DNA of 9,055 nt from contig CAMPHR010000069.1 in NCBI GenBank assembly GCA_946886075.1, positions 1 to 9,055 of the forward strand, written 5' to 3'. A program made the translations under genes and the position numbers. Under the pieces are notes generated by a model that was not told the DNA's origin, did not search any database, and saw nothing but the letters and a program-made list of their open reading frames with translations. Of the stretch, positions 1-5,933 are shown piece by piece (position 1 is the first letter of the stretch; every line of letters starts with the position of its first letter). Source of the stretch: an uncultured Novosphingobium sp. (lineage in GTDB: Bacteria; Pseudomonadota; Alphaproteobacteria; Sphingomonadales; Sphingomonadaceae).

Positions 1-2
1 CC

Positions 3-2021
3 ATGTCCCCTCATCCCGCATCCGAAAATAGCGGCATCTGGAAACTGATCTTCGGCCGCCTCGACTGGAGCGCAGTGCCGGTCCATGAGCCGATCGTCAT
101 GAGCACCTTCGTCGCTGTCGTGATCGGCGGCGTCGCGATCCTTGGCGTCGTCACCAAATATCGCCTGTGGGGCTGGCTGTGGCGCGACTGGTTCACGACC
201 GTCGATCACAAGCGCATCGGCATCATGTACATGATCCTCGGCCTCATCATGTTCCTGCGCGGTTTCGCCGATGCCCTCATGATGCGCCTGCAACAGGCAT
301 GGGCGTTCAACGGCTCCGAAGGCTATCTCAACGCGCATCACTATGACCAGATTTTCACGGCGCATGGCGTCATCATGATCTTCTTCGTCGCAATGCCGAT
401 GATCACCGGGATCATGAACTATATGGTCCCGCTGCAAATCGGCGCCCGCGACGTCAGCTTCCCCTTCCTCAACAATTTCAGCTTCTGGATGACGACGGCG
501 GGCGCGGTCATCACCATGATGTCGCTGTTCGTGGGCGAATTCGCGCGCACGGGCTGGCTCGCCTACCCGCCGCTGTCGGGTATCGCCTACAGTCCAGGGG
601 TCGGCGTCGATTATTATATCTGGGGCCTTCAGATAGCAGGCATCGGCACGCTGTTATCGGGCGTCAACCTGATCGCGACCATCGTGAAGATGCGCGCGCC
701 GGGCATGTCGATGATGAAGCTGCCGATCTTCGTCTGGACCTCGCTCTGCTCCAACATCCTGATCGTCGCGGCATTCCCCGTGCTGACCGCCGTTCTCGCG
801 CTGCTCAGCCTTGACCGCTATGTCGGCACGGCCTTCTTCACCAACGACATGGGCGGCAACCCCATGATGTATGTGAACCTCATCTGGATCTGGGGCCATC
901 CGGAGGTCTACATCCTCATCCTGCCGCTGTTCGGCGTGTTCAGCGAAGTCACCTCGACCTTCTCGTCGAAGCGCCTCTTCGGCTATTCCTCGATGGTCTA
1001 TGCGACGGTCGTCATCGCGATCTTGAGCTATCTCGTCTGGCTGCACCACTTCTTCACCATGGGCTCGGGCGCCAGCGTCAACAGCTTCTTCGGCATCACG
1101 ACGATGGTCATCTCCATCCCGACGGGGGCCAAGCTCTTCAACTGGCTGTTCACCATGTATCGGGGGCGCATCCGGTTTGAACTGCCGATGATGTGGACGG
1201 TCGCCTTCATGCTGACCTTCGTGGTCGGCGGCATGACCGGCGTGCTGCTCGCGGTTCCACCAGCGGACTTCGTGCTGCACAACTCGCTGTTCCTGATCGC
1301 GCACTTCCACAACGTGATCATCGGCGGCGTGCTGTTCGGCCTGTTCGCGGCGATCAACTATTGGTGGCCCAAGGCGTTCGGCTTCAAGCTCGACCGGACC
1401 TGGGGCGTTCGCAGCTTCTGGCTTTGGGTCGTGGGCTTCTGGGTCGCCTTCATGCCGCTTTATATCCTCGGCCTGATGGGCGTCACCCGCCGCATGCGCG
1501 TGTTCGATGATCCGTCCTTGCAAATCTGGTTCCAGATCGCGGCCCTTGGCGCCCTCATGATCGCGGCGGGCATCGCCTGCATGCTGATCCAGTTCTCCGT
1601 CAGCATCATCAACCGCGACAAGCTGCGCGACACGACCGGCGATCCCTGGGACGGCCGGACGCTCGAATGGGCGACCAGCTCGCCGCCGCCGGACTATAAT
1701 TTCGCCTTCACCCCCGTCATCCATGATGGCGACGCATGGGCGGACATGAAAAAGCGCGGCTATCAGCGTCCGCTTTCCGGCTATGAAGCGATCCATATGC
1801 CCAGCAACACCGGCACCGGTGTTATCCTGTCGGCCCTCTCCGTGGCCTTCGGCGTCGCCATGATCTGGTACATGTGGTGGCTTGCTGGCCTCAGCTTCAG
1901 CGGCATCCTGGCCGTCGCGATCGGCCACACCTTCAACTATAAGCGCGACTTCTACATCCCCAAGGATGTGGTCGAGCGCACAGAAGGCGAGCGCACGCAA
2001 AGCCTCGCGATGCAGGGCTAA
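3..2021 (+). CDS. cyoB: Cytochrome bo3 ubiquinol oxidase subunit I
   Basis: Catalytic subunit of the heme-copper quinol oxidase. It oxidises ubiquinol, reduces O2 to water at the heme-CuB centre and pumps protons across the inner membrane. The 672-residue product compares with about 663 in E. coli and aligns to it from memory with a constant offset of 15 residues, without gaps, through the core. Visible ligands are H121 and H436 (low-spin heme), H299, H348 and H349 (CuB), H434 (high-spin heme) and Y303, which forms the His-Tyr crosslink. Proton-channel residues D150, E301 and K377 are present. The quinol-site residues R86, D90, H113 and Q116 are also kept, which marks a quinol rather than cytochrome c oxidase. 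Many membrane helices run along the whole length. Only two bases precede the ATG, so neither its RBS nor a longer start can be judged; cyoA is expected upstream. The cyoC start lies 6 bases after the stop. Confidence 0.97.
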   Translation: MSPHPASENSGIWKLIFGRLDWSAVPVHEPIVMSTFVAVVIGGVAILGVVTKYRLWGWLWRDWFTTVDHKRIGIMYMILGLIMFLRGFADALMMRLQQAWAFNGSEGYLNAHHYDQIFTAHGVIMIFFVAMPMITGIMNYMVPLQIGARDVSFPFLNNFSFWMTTAGAVITMMSLFVGEFARTGWLAYPPLSGIAYSPGVGVDYYIWGLQIAGIGTLLSGVNLIATIVKMRAPGMSMMKLPIFVWTSLCSNILIVAAFPVLTAVLALLSLDRYVGTAFFTNDMGGNPMMYVNLIWIWGHPEVYILILPLFGVFSEVTSTFSSKRLFGYSSMVYATVVIAILSYLVWLHHFFTMGSGASVNSFFGITTMVISIPTGAKLFNWLFTMYRGRIRFELPMMWTVAFMLTFVVGGMTGVLLAVPPADFVLHNSLFLIAHFHNVIIGGVLFGLFAAINYWWPKAFGFKLDRTWGVRSFWLWVVGFWVAFMPLYILGLMGVTRRMRVFDDPSLQIWFQIAALGALMIAAGIACMLIQFSVSIINRDKLRDTTGDPWDGRTLEWATSSPPPDYNFAFTPVIHDGDAWADMKKRGYQRPLSGYEAIHMPSNTGTGVILSALSVAFGVAMIWYMWWLAGLSFSGILAVAIGHTFNYKRDFYIPKDVVERTEGERTQSLAMQG

Positions 2022-2027
2022 CGGCAC

Positions 2028-2672
2028 ATGGCAAGCGCACCCACTGTAGACGCCGCTTTCCTCGACAAGGACGGCAATCCGCTCTTCCACCTGGAGCATG
2101 AGCCCCATCATCCGGAAGGCTCCAGCACCATGCTGGGCTTCTGGATCTACCTGATGAGCGACTGCCTCATCTTCGCCTGCCTGTTCGCGACCTATGCGGT
2201 GCTGGGCGGCAATTATGCGGCGGGGCCGGGTCCCAAGGACCTGTTCGACCTGCCGCTGGTGGCGCTCAACACCGCAATGCTGCTTTTCTCGTCCATCACT
2301 TATGGCTTTGCCATGCTGGCGATGGAAAAGAACCGGGTGGCAGCGACGCAGGGCTGGCTCGCCATCACCGGCCTGTTCGGTCTCGCCTTCCTCGGCATCG
2401 AACTCTACGAATTCGCGCACCTCATCCATGAAGGCGCGACCCCGATGCGTTCGGGCTTCCTGTCGGCCTTCTTTGCGCTGGTGGGCACCCATGGGCTGCA
2501 CGTCACCTTCGGCATTATCTGGCTGGTGACGCTGATGGCGCAGGTCGCCAAAAAGGGCCTGATCCCTGCCAACCAGCGCCGCCTGATGTGCCTCAGCATG
2601 TTCTGGCACTTCCTCGACGTCGTCTGGATCGGCGTCTTCACCTTCGTCTATCTCATGGGAATGCTGCGATGA
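2028..2672 (+). CDS. cyoC: Cytochrome bo3 ubiquinol oxidase subunit III
   Basis: Integral membrane subunit of the quinol oxidase, in the COX3 family, which stabilises subunit I in the inner membrane. The product has 214 residues against about 204 in E. coli CyoC. A hydrophilic, His-containing N-terminus ([10 protein letters not shown]) is followed by five hydrophobic helices. Family-typical stretches are [17 protein letters not shown] in the first helix, [12 protein letters not shown] after the third, [17 protein letters not shown] in the fourth and [19 protein letters not shown] in the last. The ATG at 2028 begins 6 bases after the cyoB stop. Its stop overlaps the cyoD start as ATGA, which points to translational coupling within one operon. 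The family assignment is secure. Nothing is truncated or unusual. Confidence 0.96.
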   Translation: MASAPTVDAAFLDKDGNPLFHLEHEPHHPEGSSTMLGFWIYLMSDCLIFACLFATYAVLGGNYAAGPGPKDLFDLPLVALNTAMLLFSSITYGFAMLAMEKNRVAATQGWLAITGLFGLAFLGIELYEFAHLIHEGATPMRSGFLSAFFALVGTHGLHVTFGIIWLVTLMAQVAKKGLIPANQRRLMCLSMFWHFLDVVWIGVFTFVYLMGMLR

Positions 2673-3067
2673 GCGCGCACGGCCAACATCACGATGCCGA
2701 CCATGGGGCCCATCACGGCGACGGCCACGCCCATGGCACCTTCGGCAGCTACATGATCGGGTTCGGCCTGTCGGTGATCCTGACGGCCATCCCCTTCTGG
2801 CTGGTCATGACCGGCGTGCTGGGCGACAAGCAGCTGACGGCCTTCGTCATCCTTGGCTTCGCTGTCGTGCAGATCCTCGTCCACATGATCTACTTCCTGC
2901 ACATGAACACCCGCTCGGAAGGCGGCTGGACGATGCTGGCGCTGATCTTCACGATCGTGCTGGTCGTCATCACGCTCGCCGGGTCCATCTGGGTCATGTA
3001 TCATCTCAATCATAATATGATGCCGCAAATGGATATGAGCGCGCACGACATGAGCCAGATGCCGTGA
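2669..3067 (+). CDS. cyoD: Cytochrome bo3 ubiquinol oxidase subunit IV, with His-rich N-terminus and Met-rich C-terminus
   Basis: Small membrane subunit of the quinol oxidase, thought to help CuB binding and assembly of subunits I and III. I start it at the ATG overlapping the cyoC stop (ATGA). A longer in-frame start at 2588 would only read through the end of cyoC in another frame. The product has 132 residues, against about 109 in E. coli. Three helices lie near 28-48, 56-78 and 86-110, and family motifs include [38 protein letters not shown] and [14 protein letters not shown]. The extra length is at both ends: 8 His in the first 22 residues, and a tail from 117 to 132 with 6 Met and 1 His. 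Such composition suggests metal binding, probably copper, but this is inference. By the usual topology the tail would face the periplasm. Confidence 0.95.
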   Translation: MSAHGQHHDADHGAHHGDGHAHGTFGSYMIGFGLSVILTAIPFWLVMTGVLGDKQLTAFVILGFAVVQILVHMIYFLHMNTRSEGGWTMLALIFTIVLVVITLAGSIWVMYHLNHNMMPQMDMSAHDMSQMP

Positions 3068-3780
3068 CAGAGCCCCAACCCCGCCGTCGCTCGGCGGGGT
3101 TCCTGATCCTCTTCTCGATGGCCGCAGTCCTGGCGGTCGCGGGGTTGGTCAGCCTTGGCGTCTGGCAAGTGCATCGCCTAGACTGGAAACGCGACCTGAT
3201 CGCAAAGGTGGAAAGTCGCGTCCACGCCACCCCCGTCCCCGCCCCCACTTCGGCCAGCGACGACGACGCCTACATCCGCGTGATTGCAACCGGCCAGTTC
3301 CTGCATGACCGCTCCACACTGGTTCAGGCTGCGACGGTTCGCGGGGCGGGCTTCTGGGTGCTTACTCCGCTCATAACCGATCGCGGCTTCACCCTGCTCA
3401 TCAACCGGGGATTCGTGCCGCCTGAGGCACGCACCCGCTTTTCCAGACCGGCCGGTCAAGTCCGCGTGACCGGTCTCATGCGCCTCAGCGAACCGGGCGG
3501 CGGCTTCCTGCGCGCCAACGATCCTGCCGCAAACCGATGGTATTCGCGCGATGTGGTCGCGATTGCCCGCGCGCGGCAGCTTCACGCCCCCGTCGCCAAT
3601 TATTTCGTCGATGCTGAACGCAGCGGCCCGCCATCATCCTTGCCTGTAGGCGGCCTGACCGTCCTGACCTTCCCCAACAGCCATCTTTCCTACGCTCTCA
3701 CATGGTTCGCGCTGGCGGCGATGGCGGCTGCGGCCTACATCTTCGTCATGCGCCAAATATGGAAGGAAAGACGGTCTTGA
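3064..3780 (+). CDS. SURF1-family oxidase assembly protein (quinol-oxidase type)
   Basis: Membrane assembly factor of the SURF1/Shy1 family, which helps insert heme into subunit I of heme-copper oxidases. The 238-residue product has the expected layout: an N-terminal helix (about 12-33), a periplasmic domain and a C-terminal helix (about 208-229). Family signatures are all visible: SLGVWQVHRLDWK after helix 1, GFWVLTPL, LLINRGFVPPEAR, WYSRDV, PVANYFVDAE and, near the end, PVGGLTV followed by FPNSHLSYALTWF. H207 in this last motif is the conserved histidine implicated in heme binding. The start is a GTG overlapping the cyoD stop (GTGA), with only a weak upstream Shine-Dalgarno, so it probably depends on coupling from cyoD. 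Its place directly behind cyoD fits the quinol-oxidase branch (called Surf1q in Paracoccus) rather than the cytochrome c oxidase branch. It occupies the slot where enterobacteria carry cyoE. Confidence 0.93.
   Translation: MTEPQPRRRSAGFLILFSMAAVLAVAGLVSLGVWQVHRLDWKRDLIAKVESRVHATPVPAPTSASDDDAYIRVIATGQFLHDRSTLVQAATVRGAGFWVLTPLITDRGFTLLINRGFVPPEARTRFSRPAGQVRVTGLMRLSEPGGGFLRANDPAANRWYSRDVVAIARARQLHAPVANYFVDAERSGPPSSLPVGGLTVLTFPNSHLSYALTWFALAAMAAAAYIFVMRQIWKERRS
3761..3770 (+). promoter_or_regulatory. Shine-Dalgarno that decides the regB TTG start
   Basis: The purine run GGAAGGAAAG lies inside the last codons of the SURF1 gene, 6 bases before a TTG at 3777. It is the only strong Shine-Dalgarno near the start of the kinase gene. 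An in-frame ATG at 3759 overlaps the run itself and has no ribosome site of its own. The TTG therefore looks like the true start. Confidence 0.7.
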
Positions 3781-5105
3781 AGCGGTGGCTGTCCACCGGT
3801 GCCCGCCTGCTGCCCGGCCAATGGCCCGCGGACGCTGCGGGGCGCAAGAATATGGCGCTTCTCGCCCAGCTTCGCTGGATCGCCATAGCGGGCCAGGTCG
3901 CCACCATCCTCCTCGTCCATTGGGGCATGGGCATCCGCTTGCCTGTCGCCGCCATGCTGCTCGTCGCCTCGATCGCGGCCGCCGTGAATGTCGCCACCTT
4001 CGCGACGCTCCGCCGCCGGACCGACGTTGCGCATGCGGAACTATTCCTGGCACTCGTTTTCGACGTGCTGCTCCTCACCACCCAGCTTTACCTGAGCGGA
4101 GGCGCGACCAATCCTTTCATCGCGCTCTACCTGCTTCAGGTGGCGCTCGGCGCGGTGCTGCTCGATCGCTGGAGCATTTGGGGCATCGTCCTTCTCTCGC
4201 TGCTCTGCGCCGCCATGCTGTCCGTCGTCTACCAGCCGTTGGAGCTCACCGACGCGCTCGAAGGCCGCCTTTTCGACCTGCACATCCTCGGCACCTGGAT
4301 ATGCCTCGCCATGATCGCGGTCCTGCTCGTCCTCTTCATGAGCCGGGTGACCCGAAACCTTCAGGCTCGCGAAGCCTATCTCGCCCAGCTACGCCAGCAG
4401 GCGGCGGAGGAAGAACATATCGTCCGCATGGGCCTCCTCGCCTCAGGCGCCGCTCATGAACTCGGCACGCCCCTCTCCCAGCTCGCGGTCGTACTGGGCG
4501 ATTGGCGCCACATGCCCGAAGTCAGCGCCCACCCTTCGCTCCTCGAGGAGGTCGGTGAAATGCAAGCAGCCGTCCAACGCTGCAAACAGATATTGACAGG
4601 CATTCTCATTTCTTCAGGAGAGGCCCGAGGCGAAGCTCCAAAAGTCACGCCAATTCGCGACTTCATTCTCGAAATCGCCCAAAGCTGGCGCTCCGCCAAT
4701 CCCGGAATTCCCCTCCGCTGCGACTTCGGCCCCCACGATTATCCCCGCATCATCGCCGATCCCGTCATTCGCCAAGCGATCACAAACCTGCTCGACAACG
4801 CCCGCGAAGCTGGCGCCACCTACATAGATCTGCTGATCGGCCGCGACAGCACGTCCCTCAACATCGCCGTTCGCGATAATGGAAAGGGCTTCAGCGAACA
4901 GATGCTCGCCGACTTCGGCAAGCCCTACCGCTCCAGCAAAGGCAAGCAAGGCAGCGGCCTCGGCCTCTTCCTGGTCGTCAACGTCGTTCGGAAGCTTGGC
5001 GGCAACGTCTCCGCCAGCAACGGCGCAGACGGCGGCGCACTCGTCCTGCTCCGCCTGCCCTTGAGCACCGTCGGACTGGAGGAGGAGTTACCCGATGGCG
5101 AATGA
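3777..5105 (+). CDS. regB: RegB/PrrB/ActS-type redox-sensing histidine kinase
   Basis: Inner-membrane sensor kinase that reads the redox state of the quinone pool and phosphorylates RegA. From the TTG at 3777 it has 442 residues. The N-terminal half has about six membrane helices, opening with the family-like LRWIAIAGQ, and carries GGATNPF at 108-114, matching the GGxxNPF quinone-binding heptapeptide. The H-box AAHELGTPL places the phospho-acceptor at H227. The redox-sensitive cysteine motif appears as QRCKQIL with C269, close to Cys265 of Rhodobacter RegB. ATP-binding boxes follow: N-box NLLDNA (N341), G1 DNGKGF (367-372) and G2 GSGLGLFL (392-399). The TTG overlaps the SURF1 stop (TTGA) and has a strong Shine-Dalgarno. 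An ATG at 3759 and a far upstream start at 3702 are in frame but fit worse. The family call is firm; the exact start is likely but unproven. Confidence 0.93.
   Translation: MKRWLSTGARLLPGQWPADAAGRKNMALLAQLRWIAIAGQVATILLVHWGMGIRLPVAAMLLVASIAAAVNVATFATLRRRTDVAHAELFLALVFDVLLLTTQLYLSGGATNPFIALYLLQVALGAVLLDRWSIWGIVLLSLLCAAMLSVVYQPLELTDALEGRLFDLHILGTWICLAMIAVLLVLFMSRVTRNLQAREAYLAQLRQQAAEEEHIVRMGLLASGAAHELGTPLSQLAVVLGDWRHMPEVSAHPSLLEEVGEMQAAVQRCKQILTGILISSGEARGEAPKVTPIRDFILEIAQSWRSANPGIPLRCDFGPHDYPRIIADPVIRQAITNLLDNAREAGATYIDLLIGRDSTSLNIAVRDNGKGFSEQMLADFGKPYRSSKGKQGSGLGLFLVVNVVRKLGGNVSASNGADGGALVLLRLPLSTVGLEEELPDGE
5078..5087 (+). promoter_or_regulatory. Strong Shine-Dalgarno for regA
   Basis: GGAGGAGGAG lies within the 3' end of regB, 7 bases before the regA ATG at 5095. 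This near-ideal site could let the regulator be made in larger amounts than the kinase, while the 11-base overlap keeps the two coupled. Confidence 0.75.
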
Positions 5106-5628
5106 CCGTCTCCTGGTCCTCATCGAGGATGATGAAGCTTTCGCAAAGACGCTCAAGCGCTCCTTCGAACGCCGCGGCTATCAAGTCCTGACGGCCGACA
5201 GCCACGCAGCACTCTTGATCCTTCTCGAACAGCACCGGCCCCACTATGCGGTCGTCGATCTCAAGCTTGGCGCAGAGTCCGGCCTGCTATGCGTCCAGAC
5301 GCTCCACGCCCGTGACCCCAACATGCTGATCGTCGTCCTCACCGGCTTCGCAAGCATCGCGACCGCCGTAGAGGCGATCAAGCTCGGCGCGTCGCACTAT
5401 CTCGCCAAGCCTTCGAACACGGATGACATAGAAGCGGCGTTCGCCAAATCCTTAGGCGATCCCTCAACGCCTCTCGCCCCACGTCCGACATCAATCAAGA
5501 CGCTGGAGTGGGAACATATACATGAGGTGCTGAAGGACAGCGATTTCAACATATCCGAAGCCGCACGCCGTCTAGGCATGCACCGACGAACTCTCGCGCG
5601 AAAGCTTGCCAAGCGGCAGGTGGGTTGA
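5095..5628 (+). CDS. regA: RegA/PrrA/ActR-type response regulator
   Basis: DNA-binding response regulator, partner of the adjacent RegB. In other alphaproteobacteria this pair controls terminal oxidases, carbon and nitrogen fixation and other redox-balancing genes. The 177-residue product (about 184 in Rhodobacter) has a receiver domain at about 5-118 with acidic pocket E11-D12-D13, phospho-acceptor D55 in VVDLKLG, T83 in VVLTGFASI and K105 in LAKPSN. A short proline-containing linker (about 122-133) follows. The C-terminal Fis-type helix-turn-helix (about 137-175) contains WEHIHEVL, ISEAARRLGMHRRTLARKLAKR, nearly the RegA family sequence. The ATG sits 11 bases inside the end of regB behind a strong Shine-Dalgarno. 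It is the last plus-strand gene before the convergent tRNA; I see no hairpin with a T-run after it. Target sites in this window were not identified. Confidence 0.95.
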   Translation: MANDRLLVLIEDDEAFAKTLKRSFERRGYQVLTADSHAALLILLEQHRPHYAVVDLKLGAESGLLCVQTLHARDPNMLIVVLTGFASIATAVEAIKLGASHYLAKPSNTDDIEAAFAKSLGDPSTPLAPRPTSIKTLEWEHIHEVLKDSDFNISEAARRLGMHRRTLARKLAKRQVG

Positions 5629-5643
5629 TGTCGGGAAGCGCGG

Positions 5644-5717
5644 TGGAGCGGGTGAAGGGAATCGAACCCTCGTCACTTGCTTGGGAAGCAAATGCTCTAC
5701 CATTGAGCTACACCCGC
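5644..5717 (-). tRNA. tRNA-Gly, anticodon CCC
   Basis: Reading the minus strand from 5717 gives a full cloverleaf. The acceptor stem is GCGGGTG paired with CACCCGC. The D-arm is GCTC/GAGC with loop AATGGTA. The anticodon stem TTTGC/GCAAG (one T-G pair) carries loop TTCCCAA, and the T-arm is GAGGG/CCCTT with loop TTCGATT. The loop places anticodon CCC, which reads GGG glycine codons. The discriminator base is T, as usual for bacterial tRNA-Gly, and the 3' CCA is encoded (TGG on the plus strand at 5644-5646). It ends 15 bases from the stop of the convergent regA gene. Confidence 0.97.
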
Positions 5718-5728
5718 ATCGCCGCCGG

Positions 5729-5757
5729 GGATTAGCCGCAGCGCGCCAGAAGGTCAA
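5729..5757 (-). promoter_or_regulatory. Likely housekeeping promoter of tRNA-Gly
   Basis: On the minus strand, TTGACC (5757-5752) and TAATCC (5734-5729) are separated by exactly 17 bases. The second element lies 11 bases before the mature tRNA 5' end. The -35 match is good and the -10 match is weak, which is common in alphaproteobacteria. Spacing and position support the call. Confidence 0.55.
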
Positions 5758-5871
5758 CGACCTGCTACGCTGCACTTGAAGCAAGACAGCTTGGCCTGGT
5801 CCGATCGTTCAAAAATATGCTTTAGTTAATAGCGGCATGGCCCATTCGGCCTTACACAACCGCGCGTGCGC

Positions 5872-5896
5872 GGAACGATGAACCATCCCGAGTGTT
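5872..5896 (+). promoter_or_regulatory. Possible EcfG-type general stress promoter of the hybrid kinase
   Basis: GGAAC at 5872-5876 and TGTT at 5893-5896 are separated by 16 bases. Promoters of the alphaproteobacterial general stress sigma factor EcfG follow GGAAC, 16-17 bases, then CGTT, so there is one mismatch in the -10. The implied start of transcription is about 30 bases before the ATG at 5934. An alternative is a sigma-70 type site around TTGGCC (5791) and TATGCT (5816), whose 19-base spacing is poor. Confidence 0.35.
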
Positions 5897-5933
5897 TGAT
5901 GGATTCGAGAAGATAGAACAAAATGGGGAATTT

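Noticed and set aside
654..2609. A 651-codon open frame on the minus strand opposite cyoB and cyoC.
   Set aside because: The product is a low-complexity mix of His, Asp, Glu, Arg and Ala with no recognisable domain, and it lies opposite two unmistakable genes. It is a by-product of GC-rich codon use.
2588..2668. Upstream in-frame extension of cyoD.
   Set aside because: It would read the end of cyoC in a second frame as Arg-rich sequence. The ATGA overlap at 2669 gives the normal CyoD start.
3702..3776. Upstream in-frame extension of regB, starting at 3702 or at the ATG at 3759.
   Set aside because: It lies inside the SURF1 gene with no Shine-Dalgarno, whereas the TTG at 3777 has GGAAGGAAAG at ideal spacing and overlaps the SURF1 stop.
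3785..4459. A 224-codon plus-strand frame inside regB.
   Set aside because: It is Arg- and Pro-rich without a family resemblance and overlaps the clear RegB membrane domain in another frame.
5892..5933. GTG start adding 14 residues to the hybrid kinase.
   Set aside because: No ribosome site is visible before it, while the ATG at 5934 follows GGGGAA at suitable spacing and the PAS1 domain begins soon after.
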